From Fidelibacterota bacterium (GTDB lineage Bacteria; Fidelibacterota; Fidelibacteria; Fidelibacterales; Fidelibacteraceae): a stretch of DNA of 32,064 bases. Shown here in pieces: positions 16,330 to 24,525 of the stretch. The translations under genes and the position numbers were made by a program. The DNA lies in the NCBI GenBank assembly GCA_028716785.1, contig JAQUPD010000025.1:1-32064 (forward strand). The letters run 5' to 3'. The stretch's first letter is position 1. Each line of letters opens with the position of its first letter. A model generated the notes under the pieces. The model had not been told where the DNA came from, searched no databases, and saw nothing but the letters and a program-made list of their open reading frames with translations.

Positions 16330-17313
16330 ATGAATTTTGTTGATTTTGCAGAAATTGAAGTCCAGGCAGGGAAAGGCGGTGATGGTTGCATCAGTTTCCG
16401 TCGGGAAAAGTATATTCCCAAAGGAGGCCCAAATGGTGGTGATGGCGGAGATGGTGGCCATGTGATTGTCCGGGCTACACAACAACTCCACACACTACAG
16501 GATGCAAGATATCATAAACACTATAAGGCAGAAAATGGTAAACTGGGTCAAGGACATAATCGTGCTGGTGCAAAAGGAAAATCAACAATTATACTTGTCC
16601 CCGTTGGCACCCTGGTAAAAGAGGCTGAAACCGGAGAAATACTTGCTGACCTCACAACGGATGGTGAGGAAATTATAGTGGCTCAAGGTGGAAGTGGCGG
16701 ATGGGGAAATCAGCATTTTGCCACATCGGTTCAGCAAACGCCACGCTATGCAAACCCTGGGACTGCTGGTGAATTTCGAAAAATTTACCTTGAACTGAAG
16801 ATTTTGGCAGATGTTGGCCTTGTTGGATTGCCAAATGTTGGAAAAAGCACTCTTCTTTCAGCCCTTTCTGCAGCAAAACCAAAAATTGCAGATTATCCCT
16901 TTACAACCCTTGCCCCCAATCTTGGAATTGTAAAATATGGCGACTATAAGTCCTTTGTAATGGCTGATATCCCCGGTTTAATTCGGGGAGCTCATGAAGG
17001 AAAAGGACTTGGAGATCGCTTTTTGAAACATATCGAGAGGACTCACATTCTTGTTTTTTTGATTGATATTCATGATGAAAATCCCCAAAAAAGCTATAAA
17101 ATCATCCTGAACGAATTAAAAGCCTTTGATCCTGAACTTATGAAAAAAAAACGGCTCGTAGTTTTTTCAAAATGCGATCATGAAGCAGAAGAAAAAACGG
17201 CTGTTGAAAAAAAATTCCTGAAAACAATGTTTCCAATTTCAGCAATTACCAATAAAAATTTGGATGTTTTAATTCAAAAAATTGACGCACTTCTAAAGCA
17301 TAAAATAAATTGA
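16330..17313 (+). CDS. obgE: GTPase ObgE/CgtA
   Basis: Essential GTPase that takes part in assembly of the large ribosomal subunit. The glycine-rich Obg fold is at 1-158 (GKGGDGCISFRREKYIPKGG, PNGGDGGDGGHV), followed by the G domain with Walker A GLPNVGKS (166-173), PFTTLAPN, DIPG (213-216), SKCD as the G4 motif (280-283) and SA as G5 (304-305). The G4 is SKxD instead of NKxD, a known variant in Bacteroidota-like lineages. At 327 residues it lacks the C-terminal OCT extension of Bacillus Obg. No Shine-Dalgarno is visible before the ATG; the upstream stretch is TTGGTTGGTTG. Confidence 0.96.
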   Translation: MNFVDFAEIEVQAGKGGDGCISFRREKYIPKGGPNGGDGGDGGHVIVRATQQLHTLQDARYHKHYKAENGKLGQGHNRAGAKGKSTIILVPVGTLVKEAETGEILADLTTDGEEIIVAQGGSGGWGNQHFATSVQQTPRYANPGTAGEFRKIYLELKILADVGLVGLPNVGKSTLLSALSAAKPKIADYPFTTLAPNLGIVKYGDYKSFVMADIPGLIRGAHEGKGLGDRFLKHIERTHILVFLIDIHDENPQKSYKIILNELKAFDPELMKKKRLVVFSKCDHEAEEKTAVEKKFLKTMFPISAITNKNLDVLIQKIDALLKHKIN

Positions 17314-17353
17314 ATTAATTTTTTATTGGGTTAGTGATTTCTTACATTTTAAT

Positions 17354-18457
17354 ATGTTTGCTCCAGAAGACATTTTAAAAATAATGTGTATTGAGGGCAT
17401 GGGGCCTCGACTTTTTCGAACGTTGATAGAACAATTGAAAACTCCTTATGCAATTCTTCACCAGCTAGAAGAAGATACGAATAATCACTTGGCGTTGCCC
17501 AAACAAGTTTTTGAATCTGTCCAATCAAAACGATATATCTTGTTTTATGAACACCATATAAAGTGGATGCAAAAACATGGTGCCAAGTATATAACCTATG
17601 AAAATCCACAATATCCGGATATTTTAAAACATATCTATGATCCGCCACCTATTCTTACCTATTTTGGTGAATGGGATCCGTCTGATCAAAATGCTCTGGC
17701 AATTATTGGTACCCGTCATCCTGATAATTATGGAAAACGCATTACCCGTGAATTGGCGCAAGCTGCTGTAGATGTAAATATAACCCTTGTAAGTGGACTG
17801 GCAAAGGGGATTGATTCCATTACCCATTACACGGCTGTTCGTGCAAAAAAGCGTACTATTGCCGTTATGGGAACACCGCTAGATATCATTTATCCTGCTG
17901 AAAATAGCGCGTTAGCTCGACAAATAAGTGAAAACGGTGTAGTACTTTCAGAATTTATTGTGGGACATAAAACAACGCCAGGATGTTTTGTGCGCAGAAA
18001 CCGAGTTATTAGTGGTCTGTGTCGAGGCGTTATTGTTACCCAGGCAGGCGATACCAGTGGCGCCCTTGCAACAGCTTATAGTGCGAATGAACAAAATCGG
18101 GAAGTATTTGCTGTTCCTGGAAATGTTCTAACAGATCATCATAAAGGATGTCATCGCCTTATTAAAAGTGGTGCAAAATTGGTTGAAACCTTTGAGGATG
18201 TGTTGGATGAATTGCCAATTTTAAAAGCAAAAACAGCCACTCAAACAAATTTGCTTCTTGAAGCTGTAGAGAAACATGAGGTAAACGAATCCGACAAATT
18301 AATTCTTGCGTGTTTAAGCAGAAATCCCCTGCATGTTGATAAAATATTAGAAAAAACACAGTTAAGTCATGGAAATTTAATGAGTGCACTTCTTCAATTG
18401 GAATTAAAAGGATATATTCAACAATTACCGGGGAAATTTTATATCCGAAAGATATAG
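17354..18457 (+). CDS. dprA: DNA-processing protein DprA/Smf
   Basis: Binds incoming single-stranded DNA during natural transformation and loads RecA. The 367 residues comprise an N-terminal SAM/HhH-like part (ILKIMCIEGMGPRLFRTLI), the Rossmann-type core with AIIGTRHPDNYGKR, VSGLAKGIDSITHY, IAVMGTPLDIIYPAEN, RNRVISGLCRGVIVTQA, SGALATAYSANEQNR and VFAVPGN, and a C-terminal winged helix (about 305-365). The usual FPxRNR motif reads FVRRNR and VVEA reads VTQA, so this is a somewhat diverged member. No ribosome site precedes the ATG. DprA is also kept in non-competent bacteria, but with the comEA-like module upstream it supports a transformation system. Confidence 0.94.
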   Translation: MFAPEDILKIMCIEGMGPRLFRTLIEQLKTPYAILHQLEEDTNNHLALPKQVFESVQSKRYILFYEHHIKWMQKHGAKYITYENPQYPDILKHIYDPPPILTYFGEWDPSDQNALAIIGTRHPDNYGKRITRELAQAAVDVNITLVSGLAKGIDSITHYTAVRAKKRTIAVMGTPLDIIYPAENSALARQISENGVVLSEFIVGHKTTPGCFVRRNRVISGLCRGVIVTQAGDTSGALATAYSANEQNREVFAVPGNVLTDHHKGCHRLIKSGAKLVETFEDVLDELPILKAKTATQTNLLLEAVEKHEVNESDKLILACLSRNPLHVDKILEKTQLSHGNLMSALLQLELKGYIQQLPGKFYIRKI

Positions 18458-18465
18458 GAGAAATT

Positions 18466-19527
18466 GTGATAACACGGCGAAAAACGCGCATGATCTCTGT
18501 TGGAAATGTTCCCGTAGGTGGAAACACACCTATAACAGTCCAGAGTATGGTCAATACACTTACGACTGACATTAAAAATACGATTCGACAAATTCAGGAA
18601 CTTGAAGAAGTAGGATGCGACATTGTTCGCGTTACAGTTCCGGATAAGGCATCTGCCAAGGTGTTGCCAGAAATTTTAGAGCATATTTCTATTCCATTAG
18701 TCGCTGATATTCATTTTGATTATCATTTGGCACTTATGGCTGTAGAGGCAGGTGTTCAAAAAATTCGTATCAATCCAGGAAATATTGGCTCACCAGATCA
18801 TATTCGAGACGTGCTAAGGGCGTGTGAATCTGCTAAAATCCCCATACGTATTGGTGTTAACTCGGGATCCTTGGAACGAGAAATTTTGGAAAAATATGGT
18901 GAACCCACGGCACAAGGCATGATGGAAAGCGCTGAAAAACATTTGAAACTTTGTTATAATGTTGGATTTTATGATGTCATTGTTGCTCTTAAATCATCGA
19001 GCGTTCCCATGATGATTGAAGCAAATCGAATGTTTGCTGAGAAGTACGACGTTCCACTTCATCTTGGCGTAACAGAAGCTGGTCCAAAAGGGAGTGGTTC
19101 TCTCAAATCGGCCATTGGCATTGGGACACTTTTATCAGAAGGCATTGGAGATACAATTCGGGTCTCGCTCTCGTCAAATCCTGTCGATGAGGTAAAAATA
19201 GGTCAGCAAATTTTAAAAGCCCTTGATTTAAAACATCAGGGAGTAAATCTGATTAGTTGTCCTACCTGTGGCCGCATGAGCTTTGATCTGATTCACATTG
19301 CCTCTGAAATTGAAGAACTAACATCATCCCTTAAAAAGTCAATAACTGTTGCGCTTATGGGATGTGTTGTCAATGGTCCCGGTGAGGCACGAGAAGCTGA
19401 TATTGGTATAGCAGGGCTCGCAAAAGGACAAGCAAGATTGTATGTAAAGGGGCAAAAAAAAGAAATTCTCCAAGAAAATGAGATTATTCCCCGTGTTTTG
19501 GAGGAAATTCATAAATTGGCTCGGTAA
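18466..19527 (+). CDS. ispG: 4-hydroxy-3-methylbut-2-en-1-yl diphosphate synthase IspG
   Basis: Reductively converts MEcPP to HMBPP in the methylerythritol phosphate route to isoprenoids, using a [4Fe-4S] cluster. The TIM barrel carries RKTRMISVGNVPVGGNTPITVQSM, VRVTVP, PLVADIHFDYHLAL and INPGNIG. The cluster domain has Cys265 and Cys268 (ISCPTCGR), Cys300 and Glu307 (GCVVNGPGE), matching the four ligands of the bacterial enzyme. At 353 residues it has the usual short bacterial length. The start is GTG 18466 with AGGAG five bases upstream, eight bases after dprA. Low-potential ferredoxin needed here could come from the same pool as the oxidoreductase downstream. Confidence 0.96.
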   Translation: MITRRKTRMISVGNVPVGGNTPITVQSMVNTLTTDIKNTIRQIQELEEVGCDIVRVTVPDKASAKVLPEILEHISIPLVADIHFDYHLALMAVEAGVQKIRINPGNIGSPDHIRDVLRACESAKIPIRIGVNSGSLEREILEKYGEPTAQGMMESAEKHLKLCYNVGFYDVIVALKSSSVPMMIEANRMFAEKYDVPLHLGVTEAGPKGSGSLKSAIGIGTLLSEGIGDTIRVSLSSNPVDEVKIGQQILKALDLKHQGVNLISCPTCGRMSFDLIHIASEIEELTSSLKKSITVALMGCVVNGPGEAREADIGIAGLAKGQARLYVKGQKKEILQENEIIPRVLEEIHKLAR

Positions 19528-19657
19528 AATCATCTCAAAAAGTAAATTTATTTTCAAATAAGATTGTTGTAAAAAATAGCACAATAACAAGATTGATAAA
19601 CAAGGTATATTTCTTTTTTCCCTGTTTTATGTTCAGGATATTCTTTAATTTTTGCAC

Positions 19658-19897
19658 ATGAAAAACACACGTAAAAAACCGGAACTCTTTGAACGAATGG
19701 GATTGACCAAAAGGAACCTTCACATATTTATAGCAGGCATTATCAGTATTATTCTTGGGTACATTTCTCTTGCCCTAGGAGATACTTATGATGTGTGGTC
19801 ATTAACAGTTGGCCCGATTTTGCTTGTTTTAGGCTATGTGGTTCTTATTCCTCTGGCACTTGCCTACCGACCAAAACGAAAAATTCCGGAAAAATAG
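19658..19897 (+). CDS. Small two-helix membrane protein (DUF3098-like)
   Basis: A 79-residue protein with a basic N-terminus (KNTRKKPELFERMGLTKRN), two membrane helices (about 22-40 and 48-68) and a basic tail (RPKRKIPEK). The layout, GL..RN..IFIAG...I.LGY, then V.PILLVLGYV, resembles the DUF3098 family common in Bacteroidota. No function is known. The ATG at 19658 has no clear ribosome site; a TTG lies six bases upstream. It stands about 130 bases after ispG and about 150 before the HAD gene. Confidence 0.7.
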   Translation: MKNTRKKPELFERMGLTKRNLHIFIAGIISIILGYISLALGDTYDVWSLTVGPILLVLGYVVLIPLALAYRPKRKIPEK

Positions 19898-19932
19898 ACG
19901 GTTTATGAAAAAGAATCCATCGCCATAATGAA

Positions 19933-19946
19933 GCAAAGAATTCTTT
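19933..19946. repeat. 14 bp perfect palindrome CAAAGAATTCTTTG
   Basis: A continuous palindrome in the 148 bp gap between the small membrane protein and the HAD gene. It has no loop, so it is unlikely to be a terminator; it could be a binding site for a dimeric regulator of the HAD-GNAT-MFS operon. Confidence 0.3.
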
Positions 19947-20045
19947 GTGTTTGATATTTACATGACAATAATATTACTTGTGGGATACTTAATTTATCAA
20001 AACATACTAAAGTAGCAAAAGGGTGGACAGGAAAACAAAAAATTC

Positions 20046-20702
20046 ATGGTTGATTTATTCCAAAAGAAAGCGATGTTATTTGATTTTGATGGTGTTGTTG
20101 TAAATTCTGAACAAATTTATGAAGAATATACCCGGGAACAATTTTTACACTATGGTATTCAAATTCCCCCCTCTGATTGGTCTTTATTTAAAGGAATTAG
20201 TACGGATGTTTTTTTTAAATTGATTAAACATCGTTATCTTCCGGATGTGGATATTCGAGAGCTGGAAGAAGCGTGGCAAGTTGGTCTCCGGAAAAAAATT
20301 CGGGAAAAGTTAGCTTATACTCCCTATTTTTGTCATTTTTATGAAAAGATTCATCCTTATTTTAAAACTGCTCTTGTTACATCCTCTCGTCGGAGTATGA
20401 TTGAGTGGATTTTTCAAAACACGATTATTGAAAATGTCTTTTCCTTGATTATTACATCCGATGATGTTAAAAACACAAAACCTCATGCTGAACCCTATGT
20501 TACTGCTGCCCAAAAATTAGGTGTCCCTATTGAACAATGTATTGTTATTGAAGATAGTATTCGGGGCATTACGAGTGGTAAAAAATCGGGAGCTTTTATC
20601 ATTGCGATTACTACAAGCCATTCCCGTGAAGAACTGAAAGATGCTGATTTGATTATTGATTCCTGGAATGAATTAAGTCTTGAAAAATTATGGATGTTGT
20701 GA
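20046..20702 (+). CDS. HAD-superfamily phosphatase, beta-phosphoglucomutase-like
   Basis: A 218-residue subfamily IA HAD hydrolase. Motif I is LFDFDGVVVNSE with nucleophile Asp13 and general acid Asp15, motif II is TSSRRS (112-117), motif III Lys145 in NTKPHAEPY, and motif IV EDS (169-171) in IEDSIRGI. A helical cap lies between residues 20 and 90. Proteins of this kind dephosphorylate sugar phosphates or act as phosphomutases; the substrate cannot be read from the sequence. Its end overlaps the GNAT gene by 13 bp, and that gene overlaps the transporter, so the three form one translationally coupled unit that may handle one metabolite. Confidence 0.88.
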   Translation: MVDLFQKKAMLFDFDGVVVNSEQIYEEYTREQFLHYGIQIPPSDWSLFKGISTDVFFKLIKHRYLPDVDIRELEEAWQVGLRKKIREKLAYTPYFCHFYEKIHPYFKTALVTSSRRSMIEWIFQNTIIENVFSLIITSDDVKNTKPHAEPYVTAAQKLGVPIEQCIVIEDSIRGITSGKKSGAFIIAITTSHSREELKDADLIIDSWNELSLEKLWML

Positions 20703-21265
20703 AAGATAACAAGATTTTTCTCGATGGCAAATTGGTTACCCTCACCAATCCTGATGAAAGACACGCCTCCTTTTTTTATGAATTGGCTTCGGATGAAAAG
20801 CTGCGGTTTTTTAGTTCTGATGAACCTTTTCGAAAACTAATGCACAAGGAATTTGTTTATAATTACTTAAAATATATCATGCCTTTGACAGAGTATTATA
20901 TGCCTTTTGTTATTTTAGAGAATGAAACGGGGCGACCTGTGGGTCAAATTCATGCTGGACACATTGATCATGATAATCATAATTGCATGATTGGCTTTGA
21001 AATTCACCCACATTTTCAACGACATGGTTATGGGAATGATGCTGTTAAAACGCTTTTAGATTATCTTTTTTTTGATATAAAACTTCACCGTGTTGGTGCA
21101 GAGGTTTATGAATACAATATTGCCAGTCAAAAGCTCCTTGAAAAAGTGGGATTTGTTTTAGAAGGTCGGTTAGTTCAATGGCTTTATCGAAAAGAAAGAT
21201 ATTGGGATAAATTACTTTATGGGGTTCTTCAGGCTGAATGGATAGATTCTGCGAAGAATGATTAA
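20690..21265 (+). CDS. GNAT-family N-acetyltransferase (RimJ/RimL type)
   Basis: A 191-residue acetyltransferase that would use acetyl-CoA to acetylate an amine. The family signs are the N-terminal LVTLTNPDERHASFFYELASDE, the acetyl-CoA pyrophosphate loop QRHGYGNDAV, and NIASQKLLEKVGFVLEGRL, typical of the RimJ/RimL and SpeG-like branch. The acceptor (ribosomal protein, polyamine, antibiotic or other small amine) is not predictable. The ATG at 20690 lies within the HAD gene, and the stop overlaps the MFS start by eight bases. Confidence 0.88.
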   Translation: MDVVKDNKIFLDGKLVTLTNPDERHASFFYELASDEKLRFFSSDEPFRKLMHKEFVYNYLKYIMPLTEYYMPFVILENETGRPVGQIHAGHIDHDNHNCMIGFEIHPHFQRHGYGNDAVKTLLDYLFFDIKLHRVGAEVYEYNIASQKLLEKVGFVLEGRLVQWLYRKERYWDKLLYGVLQAEWIDSAKND

Positions 21266-22487
21266 AAAGCTTCACACTTATTTATATTCTTTTGATCGTC
21301 GTATCTGGATTTTGATGCTGGGCTGGTTTATTAGTTCGCTTGGATTTGGTGCTGTTGTGCCTTTTATGAGCATTTATTTCCACATAGAATTAGGAGTTTC
21401 AATGAGTCTTATTGGCTCATTTTTTCTTCTTGCTGCTGTTTTTAGAAGTGGTTCCCAAATTATTGGAGGAGAATTATCCGATCGAATAGGTCGACGACAT
21501 TTGCTGATTATTTCTCAAGTTAATCGAGCCATAATTTTTTGTGCAGCAGGTATAGCGATTGCGTTTCAAGCTGGATTTTGGATTATTGCAGGAATTTTAC
21601 TCCTTAGTTATCTTCTCTCTGCCTACTTTGACCCTGTGGCAAGTGCAATGATCGTGGATCTTGTTCCCCCAGAGCGGCGGGTTGAAGGATATTCCGTCCT
21701 CAGAACGGCAGGAAATGCTGGGTGGGGCGCTGGTCCTGCAATCGGAGGATTCCTTGCTAAATATGGCTATGAATACCTCTTTTACTTTTGTGGAATAAGT
21801 GCTCTTATCTCAAGCTTTCTTATTTGGGCTTTTGTCCATGAGACAAAAGTTACACCTGAAAAATATTCTTCTTTTCACACAATTCTGGACTCTTTTAGCG
21901 TTCTAAAAAATAATGCAATATTTACAGTGTTTATGATCTCAGCCCTTTTGCTTTTTCTCACTATGGGGCAATTGGTTTCTACTTTATCCGTCTATATGAG
22001 TAAATATCTTGAATTTTCTTCCCAAGGCATTGGGTTGGTATATTCCTATAATGCCCTCCTTGTGATTCTCTTTCAAATCCCTGTGAGTCGATTCCTTCGA
22101 CATATCAATATGTTTAAACTTATGATTGGCTCTTCGCTGCTCTATTTTCTTGCTTATGCCTCAATGGGATTTGCCCGTACTTATCCCCTGATATTGTTTT
22201 TGATTACAATTATTACTGCAGGTGAAATTATTGGTGTTCCCACAGGGAATACCATTGTTAGCTATATATCTCCCTCAGGGCAACATGGCCGCTATCAAGG
22301 ATTGTATAGCCTGGTTACAACCCTTGGCTGGTCGGTAGGTCCCTTTATTGGAGGAATATGTATTGATATGATCTCTAATCAAAAAATAGTGTGGCTCGTT
22401 CTTTCTCTCTTTAGTTTCTTTGCGATGGGAGGTTTCCTTTGGCTAAAGAACCATGAAAAAAAGCTTCTGTTTCAGAAAATTCTATAA
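21258..22487 (+). CDS. Major facilitator superfamily transporter
   Basis: A 409-residue integral membrane protein with about twelve hydrophobic segments. It has the MFS motif A between helices 2 and 3 (GGELSDRIGRRHLL) and a drug:H+ antiporter-like segment GWGAGPAIGGFLAKYG in helix 5, repeated as GWSVGPFIGGICID in the second half. It is most like multidrug or sugar efflux proteins; the substrate is unknown. It is coupled to the GNAT gene, so export of an acetylated or phosphorylated compound is possible but speculative. Its stop overlaps the convergent universal stress gene by six bases. Confidence 0.9.
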   Translation: MIKKLHTYLYSFDRRIWILMLGWFISSLGFGAVVPFMSIYFHIELGVSMSLIGSFFLLAAVFRSGSQIIGGELSDRIGRRHLLIISQVNRAIIFCAAGIAIAFQAGFWIIAGILLLSYLLSAYFDPVASAMIVDLVPPERRVEGYSVLRTAGNAGWGAGPAIGGFLAKYGYEYLFYFCGISALISSFLIWAFVHETKVTPEKYSSFHTILDSFSVLKNNAIFTVFMISALLLFLTMGQLVSTLSVYMSKYLEFSSQGIGLVYSYNALLVILFQIPVSRFLRHINMFKLMIGSSLLYFLAYASMGFARTYPLILFLITIITAGEIIGVPTGNTIVSYISPSGQHGRYQGLYSLVTTLGWSVGPFIGGICIDMISNQKIVWLVLSLFSFFAMGGFLWLKNHEKKLLFQKIL

Positions 22488-22946
22488 CTTTTTAAAGGCA
22501 TGATTAAGATTTTGAACCGTAAGAACTGGCACCGGTGATTTGCGAACAACCTTTTCTGTTGTTGATCCAAAAAGAATATGAGAAATTCCTGTTAATCCAT
22601 GGGTCGACATGATAATCATATCATAATTATCTTCTTTGGCACAGTTTATTATCTCTTCAAAGGATCGCCCATATCGAATAAGAGGATCAACATGGATGTT
22701 TTTTGGGAATTTTTCATGGATAATTTTATCTAACGATTGCTTTGCATAGTCCATAGACTGTTTTTCCAATTGGGCAATATCAAAATTTTCCCAGGTAAAA
22801 TCAGTAGGAGCTATTATAGGCTCAATCACATGCAAAAGACCAAGTTTTGCCTTAAACTTATCTGCAAATTCTATAGCATACGCAATGGCATAATCAGCAT
22901 ATTCCGAAAAATCCGTGGTTAAAAGAATTTTTTTTATTTCAACCAT
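22482..22946 (-). CDS. Universal stress protein, UspA family
   Basis: A 154-residue single-domain Usp with the opening KKILLTTDFSEYADYAIAYA and the nucleotide-binding end MSTHGLTGISHILFGSTTEKVVRKSPVPVLTV, which matches the GxxG...GS ATP-binding pattern. Such proteins bind ATP or AMP and help survival under starvation or oxidative stress; the precise role is unknown. ATG 22946 was chosen because AAGGAGG lies five bases upstream; an in-frame extension to 22985 has no such site. The gene has its own promoter and runs tail to tail with the MFS gene, overlapping by 6 bp. Confidence 0.92.
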   Translation of the reverse strand: MVEIKKILLTTDFSEYADYAIAYAIEFADKFKAKLGLLHVIEPIIAPTDFTWENFDIAQLEKQSMDYAKQSLDKIIHEKFPKNIHVDPLIRYGRSFEEIINCAKEDNYDMIIMSTHGLTGISHILFGSTTEKVVRKSPVPVLTVQNLNHAFKKL

Positions 22947-22965
22947 GATATCCTCCTTTTTTAAT

Positions 22966-22994
22966 ATGATATTAATAATTTTCACTTAAGTCAA
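22966..22994 (-). promoter_or_regulatory. Promoter of the universal stress gene with overlapping palindrome
   Basis: Minus strand: TTGACT (22989-22994) and TATCAT (22966-22971) with a 17-base spacer, 20 bases upstream of the start. The -10 lies within a perfect 15 bp palindrome, TTAATAT-C-ATATTAA (22961-22975), which could hold a repressor. Confidence 0.6.
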
Positions 22995-23023
22995 TATAAG
23001 AGATATTTTTTAAGATAATTAAA

Positions 23024-23048
23024 CACCCCGATAGTTACTCTCGGGGTG
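23024..23048 (-). terminator. Intrinsic terminator of the oxidoreductase operon
   Basis: On the minus strand CACCCCGA pairs perfectly with TCGGGGTG across a nine-base loop, followed by TTTAATT. It lies about 40 bases after the beta-gamma stop at 23086 and before the universal stress promoter. The T-run is short but the G/C-rich stem stands out in this A/T-rich gap. Confidence 0.75.
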
Positions 23049-23085
23049 CTGATGAGAATTAAATGAAATAGCACTATATCAGAAT

Positions 23086-24525
23086 TTATTTCATATTTTC
23101 TGAGTACGTAAAGCCATAGTTAAAGGCTTTTATATTTACATCTCGCAAGGCTTTGCTTTCAAGGATTGCCGGGAGGGCTGTTTGGATATATTGTTCATCA
23201 AGAAATTGTTTTTTTAGACGAGCATAAACGCCTAAAAGAAGTATATTAGCTGCTTTGGTATTTCCTAACGTATCAGCAATTTCTGTCGCCGGTACGCCAA
23301 TTGCTGTTACATCTTGTCGGGATGGGGGTGTATCAATGAGTCCGCTATCGTAAATGATTATACCTCCGTTTATCACAGCATTTTCAAACTTTTTCATAGA
23401 TGGTTTATTCATTACAATAAGAGTTGATGGATTTGTAACAAGGGGGGACCCAATGCGTGAATTTGAAATTTTAACACTGCAGTTGGCAGTTCCACCCCGC
23501 ATTTCAGGGCCATAGCTTGGCAGCCAGCTTACTTCATACGCATGTCCCATTGCCAGGGCTGCAATAACATAACCAAGGCTTAAAAGTCCTTGACCGCCAA
23601 ATCCCGCAATTTTTATTTCTTCAAGAAAAGGCTCTTTTAGAACGTGGGGAAAAACATATTCCTCTTTCAGCGTTTGATTAATATTCAAAAGGTGATAATA
23701 ATCTTCAGGAGGTGGATTTTCCTGTTTTACCTCATGAGGCTCACGTGTTTCAAGATCATCTTTATAAACCCCAGGGACAAAATAGGTTGAGAGGTCTGTT
23801 GTTATCCAGGTTTTTGCTTCTTGAGGGGTCATTTTCCATCCTGTAGGGCACCCCGATAACACCTCCACAAAAGAGAACCCTTTTTGATCCATTTGTGCTT
23901 TTATAGCTTTACGCACAGCATTTCGGGTTTTTGCAATGTTTTTTGCATCGGTAAGCATACACCGCTCCACATAAACAGGGGCTTCGAGAGTGGCAATAAT
24001 TTCAGACATTCGAAGGGGATAACCTTCATGAAATTTATTTCTGCCGTAAGGAGTCGTCGTGGTTGTTTGATTAAGAAGAGTCGTGGGTGCCATTTGTCCG
24101 CCCGTCATTCCATAAATGGCATTATTGACAAAAAACACCGTTATCGCTTCTCCCCGGTTTGCTGCCTGAATAATTTCATTAGCACCTATGGCTGCTAAGT
24201 CGCCATCTCCTTGATAAGATATCACGATTGAATGAGGATTTGCTCGTTTATAACCCGTTCCAACCGCAGGTGCCCTACCATGGGCGCTTTGAATGTTGCC
24301 TGTATCAAAATAGTAATAGGCAAAAACTGAACATCCCACGGGACTTATCAGAACAGTTTTATCTTGAATTCCAAAATCTTCAATAGCTTCAGCTATGAGT
24401 TTATGTAGAATACCATGTCCACACCCTGGACAATAATGAGTCGATTTTACTTCAGATACCCCTTTCCGCTCAAAGATATCGAAAAATGTACTTGGCTTTT
24501 GGAGTATGTTATGTTGTCTTGTCAT
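23086..24525 (-). CDS. 2-oxoacid:ferredoxin oxidoreductase, fused beta-gamma subunit
   Basis: Catalytic subunit that uses thiamine diphosphate to oxidise a 2-oxoacid to acyl-CoA with ferredoxin as acceptor. The beta part (about 20-260) has CPGCGHG (Cys32, Cys35), a GDGD motif (106-109) and [12 protein letters not shown], the metal- and ThDP-binding core. After a Pro/Glu-rich linker (about 260-300), the gamma part (302-475) has [19 protein letters not shown] and [22 protein letters not shown]. The subunits are more often separate genes, so 479 residues reflects a fusion. The start overlaps the alpha stop by four bases (ATGA). The partner alpha subunit is VorB-like, suggesting branched-chain 2-oxoacids; 2-oxoglutarate or pyruvate cannot be excluded. 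Confidence 0.93.
   Translation of the reverse strand: MTRQHNILQKPSTFFDIFERKGVSEVKSTHYCPGCGHGILHKLIAEAIEDFGIQDKTVLISPVGCSVFAYYYFDTGNIQSAHGRAPAVGTGYKRANPHSIVISYQGDGDLAAIGANEIIQAANRGEAITVFFVNNAIYGMTGGQMAPTTLLNQTTTTTPYGRNKFHEGYPLRMSEIIATLEAPVYVERCMLTDAKNIAKTRNAVRKAIKAQMDQKGFSFVEVLSGCPTGWKMTPQEAKTWITTDLSTYFVPGVYKDDLETREPHEVKQENPPPEDYYHLLNINQTLKEEYVFPHVLKEPFLEEIKIAGFGGQGLLSLGYVIAALAMGHAYEVSWLPSYGPEMRGGTANCSVKISNSRIGSPLVTNPSTLIVMNKPSMKKFENAVINGGIIIYDSGLIDTPPSRQDVTAIGVPATEIADTLGNTKAANILLLGVYARLKKQFLDEQYIQTALPAILESKALRDVNIKAFNYGFTYSENMK

Noticed and set aside
16212-16493. Two overlapping minus-strand frames of 93 and 84 codons
   Set aside because: They are antisense to the glycine-rich start of obgE and the end of the fmdB gene; the Pro-rich translation mirrors Gly codons.
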